Source of the DNA: Leucobacter sp. cx-42
GTDB taxonomy: Bacteria; Actinomycetota; Actinomycetes; Actinomycetales; Microbacteriaceae
Assembly (NCBI RefSeq): GCF_014529985.1
Contig: NZ_JACVMU010000001.1
Span: 372,001-436,000, forward strand
Direction: 5' to 3'
Length of the DNA: 64,000 nt
Shown here one piece after another: positions 49,333 through 57,782 of the stretch. The first letter of the stretch is position 1. Every line of letters starts with the position of its first letter. The notes under the pieces are model-generated. The model was not told the origin of the DNA, made no database searches, and worked only from the letters and a program-made list of their open reading frames with translations. The position numbers were made by a program, and so were the translations under genes.

Positions 49333-50448
49333 ATGACGATTCCCACCTCTACTCGCGCAGCCGTGCTCACCGAGCACTCGGCACCCCTGACGATGCAGAC
49401 CCTCCCGCTCCCCGATGCCATCGAGCCCGGTGCGGCGCTCGTGCAGATCACCTGCGCAACACTGTGCGGCACCGACGTAGAGATCTGGGCCGGAAAGATG
49501 TCATTCCCTGGCATGCTCCCGATGGTGCTCGGCCACGAGATGGTCGGTGAGGTCATCGCTGTTGGCGAGGGCACGGTTGATGCGCTCGGCGCTCCGCTCG
49601 AGGTCGGCGACCGCATTGGCTGGTCAGAATCAGTCTGCGGCGAGTGCTTCGGCTGCGTCGTGCTGCGCCAGCCCGTCGCGTGCTCGAAGCGCGGATACGG
49701 GTTCCTCCAGCGCTCCGATGTGCACCCCTTCTCGACCGCCGGTCTCTCGGAGTACGCCTACGTCACCCCCGGCGCGCAGAAGCTCAAGTTGCCCGGCGGC
49801 GTGAAGGACACCTGGGCCTCGGCCGCTGGCTGCACCGCGAAGACCGTCTTGCGCGCGTTCGACCGTGCGGGCGGCGTTCGCCCCGGCTCGCGCGTCGTTG
49901 TCCAGGGCTCTGGCGCCCTCGGCATCTTCGCCACCGCGGTCGCGAGCATCTCGGGCGCTGCCCAGGTGATCACGGTCGGCGCACCCGCTGCGCGCCTCGA
50001 GGTCGCCAAGCGCTTCGGCGCGACCGACGTCGTTGACATTGCCGGCGGATCGGAAGCCACCATCGCCCGCGTGCTCGAGCTCACGGGCGGCGCGGGCGCT
50101 GACCTCGTGCTCGACTTCGCGGGGGCACCGTCGATCGGCCCAGAGGCCGTCGCGATGGCTGCCCAGCGTGGCACCCTCGCAATCGTCGGTTCGACCGGGC
50201 CCACCGGAGATGCCTTCCCGCTCTCAGCAATCATGGGCAAGGAGCTCACCGTGGTCGGCTCGCTCAACGGCGACGTCTCCGACTACTACCGCTCGATTGA
50301 GTTCTTCCGAGCCTTCGCTGATCGCTTCCCCTGGGATGACCTGTTCTCGGCACCCTGCGGCCTCGAAGAGGCTTCGGCTCGCATCGCCAACATGCACGAG
50401 CTTGGCGAGGTCAAGGCCGTCATCGATCCGCGCATCGACGCAGCGTAA
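49333..50448 (+). CDS. Zinc-dependent medium-chain alcohol dehydrogenase
   Basis: 371 residues. Catalytic zinc ligands are in ATLCGTDVEIWAG (Cys) and VLGHEMVGEV (His-Glu). The structural-zinc loop has four cysteines in SVCGECFGCVVLRQPVACSK. The Rossmann motif is VVVQGSGALGIFATAVAS. It oxidises a secondary or primary alcohol with NAD(P)+. First gene of a tightly packed five-gene operon (49333-54729) with aldo/keto reductase, two esterases and an exporter. Shine-Dalgarno GACGGAG precedes the ATG. Confidence 0.9.
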   Translation: MTIPTSTRAAVLTEHSAPLTMQTLPLPDAIEPGAALVQITCATLCGTDVEIWAGKMSFPGMLPMVLGHEMVGEVIAVGEGTVDALGAPLEVGDRIGWSESVCGECFGCVVLRQPVACSKRGYGFLQRSDVHPFSTAGLSEYAYVTPGAQKLKLPGGVKDTWASAAGCTAKTVLRAFDRAGGVRPGSRVVVQGSGALGIFATAVASISGAAQVITVGAPAARLEVAKRFGATDVVDIAGGSEATIARVLELTGGAGADLVLDFAGAPSIGPEAVAMAAQRGTLAIVGSTGPTGDAFPLSAIMGKELTVVGSLNGDVSDYYRSIEFFRAFADRFPWDDLFSAPCGLEEASARIANMHELGEVKAVIDPRIDAA

Positions 50449-50478
50449 CCCCACAACTTCTTCACCGAAAGGACACCA

Positions 50479-51450
50479 ATGTCCCAGCCCATCTCCGTTC
50501 CGCACAACAAGCTCGGCACGAGCGATCTCACTGTCTCGAAGTTTGCGCTCGGTTCGTGGCACGTCTACGACCGCATGCACTTCGAGGAGACCGTCGCTCT
50601 GCTACGCACCGCAATCGACCGCGGCATCAACCTCTTCGACGTTGGCGTCTACACCGCGCCGACCATGCCGCCCGGATACACCGACATCCTCTTCTCGGCC
50701 GCCGTCCGTGCTGCCGGCATCAAGCGCGAAGAATACTTGCTGTCCTCGAAGCTTTGGCTCGAGGCATTTGACGCGGATCAGGGCGGCTTCCGCCCCCAGC
50801 TCGAAGGCGCCCTGTTCCGCGTTGGTGCGGAACACGCTGACCTCGTTGTGCTCGGCGACCTGCGCCGTGACGACCTCGAGCTGCGCGACCTCGTGCACTC
50901 GCTCGCAGAGCTCAAGGCTGACGGCCTCATCAACGCCTGGGGCGTGAACAACTGGTCGGCATCGAACGTGCAGGCCCTCATCGACATCGCACGCGAAGAC
51001 GGCGTCGACGGTCCCTGCATGGCGCAGCTGAAGTACAGCGTCTCGCGCCGCTCGATCCCTGACGGCGCCCCCTTCGCGAAGCTCTGGGAGCAGGGTTTTG
51101 CGATGCAGGCATCCGACGTCATGGAGGGCGGCTACCTCGCTGGCAAGGTCTCGACCGAGCGCGAGGTCGGCCGCGACCCTGGCGGGATCCGCCAGCGCAT
51201 CATCGACGACGTCCCCGGCTTCGTGCAGCTCGCTGAGTCGCTGGGCGCAACCCCCGCGCAGCTCGCGATCGCGTTCACGCTCACGCACCCCGCGAACGCC
51301 ACGACCCTCTTCGGCGCTTCGAGCGTGACGCAGCTCGAAGCCAACCTTGGCAGCCTCGAGGTGCTTGAGCGCGTGGGTGCTGAGGCGATCCGCGCCGCTG
51401 TCGAGCCGTTCTGGGCCGACCGTGACGTTGTGAACCCGGAAGGACCCTAA
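50479..51450 (+). CDS. Aldo/keto reductase family protein (paralogue of 45101-46093)
   Basis: 323 residues. It shows FALGSWHVYDRMHFEETVAL, INLFDVGVYTAPTMPPGYTD, the catalytic-lysine strand YLLSSKLWLEAF, AWGVNNWSASNVQALID and the tail THPANATTLFGASSVTQLEA. It shares long stretches of pattern with the gene at 45101, so the two are recent paralogues. As there, the usual catalytic histidine position (LVVLGDLRRDD) lacks His. Shine-Dalgarno GAAAGGA. Second gene of the operon, 30 bp after the alcohol dehydrogenase. Confidence 0.84.
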   Translation: MSQPISVPHNKLGTSDLTVSKFALGSWHVYDRMHFEETVALLRTAIDRGINLFDVGVYTAPTMPPGYTDILFSAAVRAAGIKREEYLLSSKLWLEAFDADQGGFRPQLEGALFRVGAEHADLVVLGDLRRDDLELRDLVHSLAELKADGLINAWGVNNWSASNVQALIDIAREDGVDGPCMAQLKYSVSRRSIPDGAPFAKLWEQGFAMQASDVMEGGYLAGKVSTEREVGRDPGGIRQRIIDDVPGFVQLAESLGATPAQLAIAFTLTHPANATTLFGASSVTQLEANLGSLEVLERVGAEAIRAAVEPFWADRDVVNPEGP

Positions 51451-51452
51451 CC

Positions 51453-52481
51453 ATGGCTTCCACCCCGATCTCGACCGGCGCTCCGCAGCTCGCGCCGGTC
51501 CCGTTCGATCCTGAGATCGCACCGATCCTCGAGGCGATGGCCGCGCAGGAATCCCCCAAGATGACGCGCGAAACGCTGCCGTTCATGCGCGGTGGCGGGC
51601 CGGCGTTCCCTGACGCAGCGGCCGTTGCCGAGCAGTTCGGCGTGCGCACGCGCGATCTGGTGATTCCCGGCCCCGCTGGCAGCCCCGCGATCGAAATAAC
51701 GGTGTTCTCCCCAGTCGCCCCGGCGTCTGACGCGCTGCCCGTGCTCGTGAACTTCCACGGCGGCGGCATGATCGTCGGTCACCGTACCTGGGAGCACGGT
51801 CGCGTCGCCGATCTCGTCGCACGTCACGGCGTCGTCGGCGTGAACGTCGAATACCGGCTCGCGCCCGAGGACCCCTACCCCGCAGGCGTCGAGGACAACT
51901 ACGCCGCAACCGCCTGGGTCGCCGAGCACGCGGCTGAGTTGGGGGCGGATCCACACACACTCATCGTCATGGGAGGCAGCGCCGGCGGCGCCTTTGCCGC
52001 AGCGGTTTCCCTCATGGCGCGGGATCGTGGCGGCCCCGCGATCGCAGGCCAGCTCCTGCTGTGCCCGATGCTCGACAACACGAACTCGACCCCGGCGAGC
52101 CTGCAGTATGACGGCATCGGCACCTGGCAGCGCGAGGCGAACCTGCTCGCGTGGGAGTGCGTGCTCGGCGCTGACTTGGCCTTCTCTACGGATGCGCCAG
52201 CGTATGCTGCGCCCTCGCGGGCGACGTCGCTCGCTGATCTGCCGCCCGCGTTCATCGAGGTCGGTGCGGCTGAGATGTTCCGCGATGAAGACACCGACTA
52301 CGCGCGGCGCATCTGGGCCGTTGGCGGCGAGGCCGAGCTGCACGTCTGGGCCGGCGGGTTCCACGGCTTCGACATGTACGCCACCGAGTCCGAGATCACG
52401 CGGGCCGCACTCGCGTCGCGTGACTCGTGGCTGCGCCGCGTGATCGGTACCGGCGCCGGCGCGAACGGAGGTGCCGCGTGA
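51453..52481 (+). CDS. HSL-family alpha/beta hydrolase (esterase/lipase), first of a tandem pair
   Basis: 342 residues of the hormone-sensitive-lipase type. The oxyanion motif is LVNFHGGGMIVG (H-G-G-G), followed by VNVEYRLAPEDPYPAGVEDN, the nucleophile elbow LIVMGGSAGGAFAAAVS (G-G-S-A-G) and, near the C-terminus, AGGFHGFDMY with the histidine. It would cleave an ester of a small alcohol or acyl group. It begins 2 bp after the aldo/keto reductase stop and overlaps the second esterase by 4 bp (GTGA). Confidence 0.87.
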   Translation: MASTPISTGAPQLAPVPFDPEIAPILEAMAAQESPKMTRETLPFMRGGGPAFPDAAAVAEQFGVRTRDLVIPGPAGSPAIEITVFSPVAPASDALPVLVNFHGGGMIVGHRTWEHGRVADLVARHGVVGVNVEYRLAPEDPYPAGVEDNYAATAWVAEHAAELGADPHTLIVMGGSAGGAFAAAVSLMARDRGGPAIAGQLLLCPMLDNTNSTPASLQYDGIGTWQREANLLAWECVLGADLAFSTDAPAYAAPSRATSLADLPPAFIEVGAAEMFRDEDTDYARRIWAVGGEAELHVWAGGFHGFDMYATESEITRAALASRDSWLRRVIGTGAGANGGAA

Positions 52482-53491
52482 GCGCGACCCCGTTCCGTCC
52501 CGTCGGGCCGAACCCGCGCCCGACCCCCGTCCCGTACGATCCCGCGCTCGAGCCGGGCCTCGCGATGTTCCTTGAGAACATTGAGCGGATCCCGCTGCGC
52601 GAGCACACCATCCTCGAGAATCGGGCACTCTTCGAGAGTCTGATCCCCGCGATGGACGTGCAGGTCGGCGACCGCCCCGTCACGTTCGAACACCGCTCGG
52701 TGCCCGGCCCTGCCGGCGCTCCCGATGTTGACGTGACCATCGTGCGCCCCGCGAACCCCACGTCGAAGCTGCCTGCGCCTGCGGTGCTCGGCATTCACGG
52801 CGGCGGATACGTGCTCGGCACCCGCTTCTTCGGCACCGGCGAACTCATCGACCTCGCTGAGCGCTTCGGCGTCGTCGGCGTCGCGGTCGAGTACCGCCTC
52901 GCGCCCGAGCACCCCGCGCCCGCGGCCGCCGAGGATTGCTACGCAGCCCTCGTCTGGCTCGCTTCGAACGCATCCGAACTCGGCATCGATCCCTCGCGCA
53001 TCGTCGTGAGCGGGGCGTCTGCAGGCGGTGGACTCACCGCCGCCGTCTCCCTCATCGCCCGCGACCGCGGCGGCCCCAGTATTGCTGGCCAGCTCGTCGG
53101 CTGCCCGATGATCGACGACCGCAACGACACCGTGTCTGCGTGGCAGTACGACGGCATCGGCGCCTGGGATCGCAACAACAATGACACCGGCTGGGATGCC
53201 TATGTGGGGGCGGATCGCGGCACCGATCGCATCACCGCTTATCAGGCGCCTGCCCGCGCCACCGACCTCAGCAATCTCCCGCCAGCGTTCTTGGAGGTGG
53301 GTTCTGCGGAGATCTTCCGCGACGAAACCATCACCTACGCGAGTGGGATCTGGGCAACCGGCGGCCAGGCAGAGCTGCACATCTGGTCCGGCGGATACCA
53401 CGGCTTCAGCGGGTTCTCCCCCGAAGCCGAGGTGTCGCACGCCGCGAACGCTGCCCGCGATAGCTGGTGGCGTCGGGTTCTCGAACTGTGA
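52478..53491 (+). CDS. HSL-family alpha/beta hydrolase, second of the tandem pair
   Basis: 337 residues, GTG start preceded by GGAGG. The same architecture as its neighbour: LGIHGGGYVLGTRFF, VAVEYRLAPEHPAPAAAEDC, VVSGASAGGGLTAAVSLIAR and SGGYHGFSGFS. The shared order of motifs, including ARDRGGPxIAGQL, shows a tandem duplication. Two esterases in series suggest a substrate with two ester groups or two acylated forms. Its TGA overlaps the GTG of the exporter gene. Confidence 0.87.
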   Translation: MSATPFRPVGPNPRPTPVPYDPALEPGLAMFLENIERIPLREHTILENRALFESLIPAMDVQVGDRPVTFEHRSVPGPAGAPDVDVTIVRPANPTSKLPAPAVLGIHGGGYVLGTRFFGTGELIDLAERFGVVGVAVEYRLAPEHPAPAAAEDCYAALVWLASNASELGIDPSRIVVSGASAGGGLTAAVSLIARDRGGPSIAGQLVGCPMIDDRNDTVSAWQYDGIGAWDRNNNDTGWDAYVGADRGTDRITAYQAPARATDLSNLPPAFLEVGSAEIFRDETITYASGIWATGGQAELHIWSGGYHGFSGFSPEAEVSHAANAARDSWWRRVLEL

Positions 53492-54729
53492 CCGCGGCGA
53501 AGCGCGCGGCCGGGCGCTCCGGCAAGCCGCAGATGAGCGTGCTCCGCATCACGCTCGTCCTCGGCGTGCTCGAAGCGTTCGGCCCGCTCTCGCTCGACCT
53601 GTACCTGCCGCAGCTGCCGCAGCTCGCGCGCTCGCTCGAAACCACGGACGCACTCGCGCAGGCCACCATGTCAGTCTGCATGATCGGCCTCGGACTCGGC
53701 CAGCTCATCGCGGGGCCGCTCTCCGACCGCTTCGGTCGCAAGCGGCCCCTCGTGATCGGCGTCGCGCTCTTCGCGCTGCTGTCAGCGGTGTGCGCGATTG
53801 CGCCGACCATTGAGATTCTGCTCGCGGCTCGCTTCTTGCAGGGTCTCGCTGGCGCGGCTGGCGTGGTCATCAGTATGGCTGTTGCGCGCGACCTGTTCGA
53901 GGGCGTCGAGCTCTCACGCATGCTCTCGCTGCTCGCGCTCGTCACGTCCCTCACCCCGATCGTGGCGCCCGTGATCGGCGGCCAGCTTGCCCGCTTCATG
54001 GACTGGCGCGGAATCTTCTTCGTCCTCGCCGGCATCGGCGTCGCGCTCGTCTGTGTGGCTCAGTTTGGGCTGCGTGAAACCCTGCACGAAGGCCGCCACG
54101 AGGGCAAGGTGATCCGCACGACTGCCGGGAACGTGGGAACGGTACTGCGTGATCCGCTCTTCATGGCGTTCATGACGGCGTCGTTCCTCGGCGGCATTGC
54201 GTTCTTCTCGTACATCTCTATGTCGAGCTTCGTATTGCAGGGTGAGTTTGGTCTGACTCCGCAGATGTTCAGCATGGTGTTCGCGATGAACGCGCTCGCG
54301 CAGCTCGGTGGATCGCAGCTCAGCCGCGTCTTCGTACGCAGGCTCGGCATCGCGCGCATGTACCTGACCGGTCAGCTCGCGAGCGCGACCGCCGCGTGCG
54401 TGCTCGTGGTCTCGACGCTGCTCGGAGCCGGACCCATCGTGTTCATCGTGCTGCTCGCGCTGTACCTCGGCTCCGCCGGCCTCGGCGGACCCAACGGCAC
54501 CTCCATCGCGCTCAGCTCACACGGCGCCCGCGCCGGCACCGCCTCGGCGATGCTCGGTCTGAGCATGTTCGCCGGTGGCGCGGTCATCGCGCCGGTCGTC
54601 TCGTCGGTGTTCGGCACCTCGACGATGACGATGGCTGCGACGATCGCGATCGGCTCGGCGCTCGCAACCTGCGTCGCGCTCTACGCGATTCTGCGGGTGC
54701 TGCCGCGCGAGCGGCCCGGGCTGCTGTAG
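53488..54729 (+). CDS. MFS transporter, Bcr/CflA-type (DHA1) exporter
   Basis: 413 residues with about 12 helices. It has the Bcr/CflA start LSLDLYLPQLPQLARSLETT, GPLSDRFGRKRPLVIGVALF in loop 2-3, RFLQGLAGAAGVVISMAVAR in TM4 and LALVTSLTPIVAPVIGGQLA in TM5. It probably exports a product or toxic intermediate of the cluster. The GTG at 53488 overlaps the esterase stop (GTGA). Last gene of the operon, followed by a strong stem-loop at 54823. Confidence 0.87.
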   Translation: MTAAKRAAGRSGKPQMSVLRITLVLGVLEAFGPLSLDLYLPQLPQLARSLETTDALAQATMSVCMIGLGLGQLIAGPLSDRFGRKRPLVIGVALFALLSAVCAIAPTIEILLAARFLQGLAGAAGVVISMAVARDLFEGVELSRMLSLLALVTSLTPIVAPVIGGQLARFMDWRGIFFVLAGIGVALVCVAQFGLRETLHEGRHEGKVIRTTAGNVGTVLRDPLFMAFMTASFLGGIAFFSYISMSSFVLQGEFGLTPQMFSMVFAMNALAQLGGSQLSRVFVRRLGIARMYLTGQLASATAACVLVVSTLLGAGPIVFIVLLALYLGSAGLGGPNGTSIALSSHGARAGTASAMLGLSMFAGGAVIAPVVSSVFGTSTMTMAATIAIGSALATCVALYAILRVLPRERPGLL

Positions 54730-54822
54730 CCCTTCCCGCTCAACACGTGCAAGGCCTGGGCTACCTGGTCGGGTACGAAAAGCAGAACGCGACTCCATTT
54801 CCCGCGGACAGACTCTGCAGAA

Positions 54823-54857
54823 GGACTCCCCGCAGATAGAAGCCCTGCGGGGAGTCC
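54823..54857 (+). terminator. Terminator of the 49-54.7 kb operon
   Basis: GGACTCCCCGCAG and CTGCGGGGAGTCC form a perfect 13-bp stem with a 9-nt loop, about 95 bp after the exporter stop. The T-run is weak. Confidence 0.7.
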
Positions 54858-55454
54858 GATAGCGTCGCAATCTCCACTACGTGACTCTGATCCGGTAACC
54901 TTTCGATTCTCAGGCGAGCTGATTCGTTACTTTTGTGGGCGGCCCAAGGCGTGCCTCTCGTTTTCTTGCGTTTGTGTGTGAGAGAAAAGGTCCGGAGCCG
55001 CCAGGCATACCGGCTGGCACACAAACGCAACAGGGCGAGCGCTTCGCGTGGAGCCGGGACAGACCAGGTCTGAGATTTCGGAAGAAGTCAAAGCGAATGG
55101 CTGTTCGCGCTCCATCAAACTTCCGACAGGAATCTGGGTTCGCTACGGTTCCACGATCAGGCCCAGTTGTGCATCGTGAGCGGAGCTGTACCGGCTGGAC
55201 TGAGCAGAAGTCGCTCGCTCTGGCATGTTAAACGTTCCCGTACAAACCACCGGTTTTACCTGCTTACTCTTACTGCGCCTTCATTCGGAGCAGTACGATC
55301 GTGTTCCGCGAGAAGTTAAGCCACTCAGTGGCCAGTGTGGCAAGTCTCAATCGGTGAGGGAAGCCTGTTCTTGAGGAGTGCCGAACGATAACATTGCTTA
55401 TGACTGCTCCGGCCTAGTCGATTGGAACCGTGATAGCGGCACACTCTAGGCAAC
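54858..55454. other. Gene-free stretch with a long inverted repeat
   Basis: No credible gene was found. Base composition drops compared with the flanking operons. TTGCGTTTGTGTG (54966-54978) is exactly inverted as CACACAAACGCAA (55018-55030), and a shorter AGCCG/CGGCT repeat lies between them, so the 65-bp segment could fold. Poly-pyrimidine and CT-rich patches follow. It may be an old recombination or attachment boundary of the decayed islet to its right. Confidence 0.4.
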
Positions 55455-56057
55455 ATGGTGCGAAGAATCCGTGACCGATGGGACTCGTCCGAGTTCTTTC
55501 TCGTCCGCGTGTGGCAAGACCTTGGCGTAATACATATGCATGCCAATGTCCGAATCGAGCGGCACGAGTCACCCGCCCCAATCTGCTTCGCGATGTTTCG
55601 CGCACTGCGGTCGCCGTTTCCAAAAAGATGACACCGTCACCAGATGGGGCACACAAGCACGTTACGATGGGTTTCGTGCTGATGGTGACGAGGCAAAGAC
55701 AGTTTGGCACCTGACAAAAGCGCTCGATTACGTACTCAAAGAAGTCGTTCCCGAAGCTCAGAACAAGATTCCTGAAACTTGGCATCATCTGAGCTTGCTC
55801 GATCGGGCTTCTCGGGAAGTGCGTTGCCGTCCAGAGTGCGTTCCAGTTAGCTGCGGATCAACGGGCCCTCAACGGTTTTGCGCAAAGCCCGACGTTGTGA
55901 GCGCATCACGAAGGTCTTCGAATCGCGATGGTTGCTCTTGAACGCATTTGACGATGAAGGCTCAACGTTGTCTGCGGCTAGAGTGGTGGCTCAAGTCGAT
56001 AGCGACGCCCAAGATACCCGAACGCAGCTTCTTGTAATGACGACTTGGGTGGCTTAG
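55455..56057 (+). pseudogene. Unrecognised ~200-codon gene broken by three frameshifts
   Basis: Protein-like sequence jumps frame three times, always by the same step. It reads MVRRIRDRWDSSEFFLVRVW and FAMFRALRSPFP from 55455, then DEAKTVWHLTKALDYVLKEV and PETWHHLSLLDRA, then GKCVAVQSAFQLAADQRALN, then (back in the first frame) ERITKVFESRWLLLNAFDDE to WVA and the stop at 56057. Each piece has amphipathic, protein-like composition, whereas the other frames do not. I do not recognise the family. It is convergent with the DUF4062 gene, whose stop is 40 bp away. Confidence 0.5.
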
Positions 56058-56097
56058 AGGTCCGTAGGCTGACTTCACCCTTGCTGCTTCTGTGTTG

Positions 56098-57192
56098 CTA
56101 GATCTGGACCGGCGTGCCGTCTGCAGGGCGTTGCACGGCTCGTTGCCGCACAGCTTGTGCTTCACCAAGTGCAGTGAGCTTCCAATACACTGCCTTATCT
56201 GTAACACTCCGACGTTGGTTACTCACCTCAGTCAAGCCAAGTGCTTTCAGCTGCATCAGAATAGTGCGGAACGCCGTGTCATCAATATCAACGTTCAAGC
56301 TATACATTTCACCTACAGTTTTACCCGTTGGTATCTTTGCCTCAGTCCTCAGCTCTTCGATAATTCTAGGACGACTTTGAGCCGAGAATGTTTCAGAAAG
56401 CTCGGTCTTTAGCGCGTCCTCTGAAGCCTCTGTTAGAAGCAACGGAGCGACAATACCGAGGAGTTTATTCCAAGTAGTCTCTTGCTCTATCCAAACCGAA
56501 GTTTTCCCGCTTTCCAGGACCGCTCCCGCATGGAAATTCACCACCACCACATCATCGCCTTGCGAGAGGTTTTCAGCGCCAGTGGGCGGCTTGGACTGGA
56601 CTGCTTCAAGCTCCGCTTTGAGCTCTGCTACTACCTTTTTCGTGTGGGCCAGCTCTTCCAGCATGCCCACCGATGCCACACGATCACCTCTCACCCATCC
56701 GATGGCGGGAGTTTGACGCTGCATCTTGTTGAAGCTCAACGCCACCTTTCCTGCAAGGTCTTCCGTTGACGTCCAGTACTTAACATGCTTCGTGGCCTCA
56801 ACCCGATCGCGGAATGCCTGAAGCTTGGCTCGAGCTTCCTCAGTGATTTCAGCCTGACTTACCGCAAGAGCAGTAGGCTCACCATGCAAGAAGGCCATAA
56901 CAGGCTTACCCGTTGACCGGGCGTAGTTGAACTCCTTTTCCGTAAAACTAATGTCTTCCGTCGGATCCAACGAACCGTATTTTCCACCGATAACTAGCAG
57001 GTAGTAATCAGAGTCGTCGATGACGCTAGTAATCAAAGCCCAAGCATCATCATCTGCAGCAGGAAACATCTCCATCCCCGCCGGAAACGCATCTGATTCT
57101 AGGAGAGTCGATACTATTGCCTGCCGTTCCGCTTGCAAGTCTAGATAAGTCGAGCTAATGAAGACTTGGTACCTTCGCTGGTCTGTGGTCAT
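56098..57192 (-). CDS. DUF4062 domain protein with C-terminal winged-helix-like region
   Basis: 364 residues. The N-terminal ~160 are a DUF4062 domain (YQVFISSTYLDLQAERQAIV, then DDSDYYLLVIGGKYGSLDPT and FTEKEFNYARSTGKPVMAFL), a flavodoxin/TIR-like fold often found as the sensor or effector module of prokaryotic conflict proteins. A predicted coiled coil (HTKKVVAELKAELEAVQSK) follows, and then a C-terminal region that may be a winged helix (FRTILMQLKALGLTEVSN and AVYWKLTALGEAQAVRQ). The start is ATG 57192, since the domain begins there; an ATG at 57243 is also in frame. It stands alone between two pseudogenes, with codon use less GC-biased than the neighbouring operons. Function unknown. Confidence 0.78.
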   Translation of the reverse strand: MTTDQRRYQVFISSTYLDLQAERQAIVSTLLESDAFPAGMEMFPAADDDAWALITSVIDDSDYYLLVIGGKYGSLDPTEDISFTEKEFNYARSTGKPVMAFLHGEPTALAVSQAEITEEARAKLQAFRDRVEATKHVKYWTSTEDLAGKVALSFNKMQRQTPAIGWVRGDRVASVGMLEELAHTKKVVAELKAELEAVQSKPPTGAENLSQGDDVVVVNFHAGAVLESGKTSVWIEQETTWNKLLGIVAPLLLTEASEDALKTELSETFSAQSRPRIIEELRTEAKIPTGKTVGEMYSLNVDIDDTAFRTILMQLKALGLTEVSNQRRSVTDKAVYWKLTALGEAQAVRQRAVQRPADGTPVQI

Positions 57193-57332
57193 ATGAATCG
57201 CTAGTTCCTTGATCTTGTATTGAAAATTTCGGGAGCCAGTCATGAGTCGTGACTAATCCAGGTAAGCGATTTCCTGCCGTTACCCAACTCCAAGCGCCTA
57301 CCACGCAGAATATCGGCAAGCTGAGGTTCCTT

Positions 57333-57647
57333 CTACAGCTCGAATTCCCACGCCAAATAGTCTTGGTCATAACGCATCGATTCAACTCGCAACTCTCCCA
57401 CTACCAAGTTGGCAACTACAGCGACGAGGACAGACGACTCCACGCCTCCTTCGAACGCGAGAGACCAATATCGGCTAGCCACTTCAAGCTATTCCGAGGG
57501 CGTCCATTCTTTGTTCCACTCCGTAACCCGTCCACCTGCAACGGGCTGTACCGGATTTCCCGTTCGAATCTCAACTGCATTATGTAGCTCAAGCGCTTCG
57601 AGCGCCCTAATGAGTCTGTCAAAGCTTGGCGCCCCTTCTTTAGAGGC
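57333..57647 (-). pseudogene. Unrecognised small gene interrupted by in-frame stops
   Basis: One minus-strand frame reads ASKEGAPSFDRLIRALEALE, then LHNAVEIRTGNPVQPVAGGR and VTEWNKEWTPSE, a TAG stop, then LEVASRYWSLAFEGGVESSV, VANLVVGELRVESMRYDQDY and LAWEFEL before its final stop at 57333. A TGA lies just before the first codon. The sequence after the TAG continues the same style of protein, and TGG to TAG or TGA would explain both stops. No start codon exists in the readable part. The family is not recognised; it may be the former partner of the DUF4062 gene. Confidence 0.5.
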
Positions 57648-57782
57648 TCAGGGTACAAAACGATGCCTCTTCAACTTTCGAGTCGAGCAACCAAACCGCA
57701 TTCGACGACTTTGTCGAAAGCTGTTGGGAGCGCGGATTGAACCGGAGGACGAGCAGGGGCGCACCCCACGCACCTCCTCTCC

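Noticed and set aside
54935-55231. 98-codon plus-strand frame in the gene-free stretch
   Set aside because: No Shine-Dalgarno site, no domain pattern and composition typical of chance frames.
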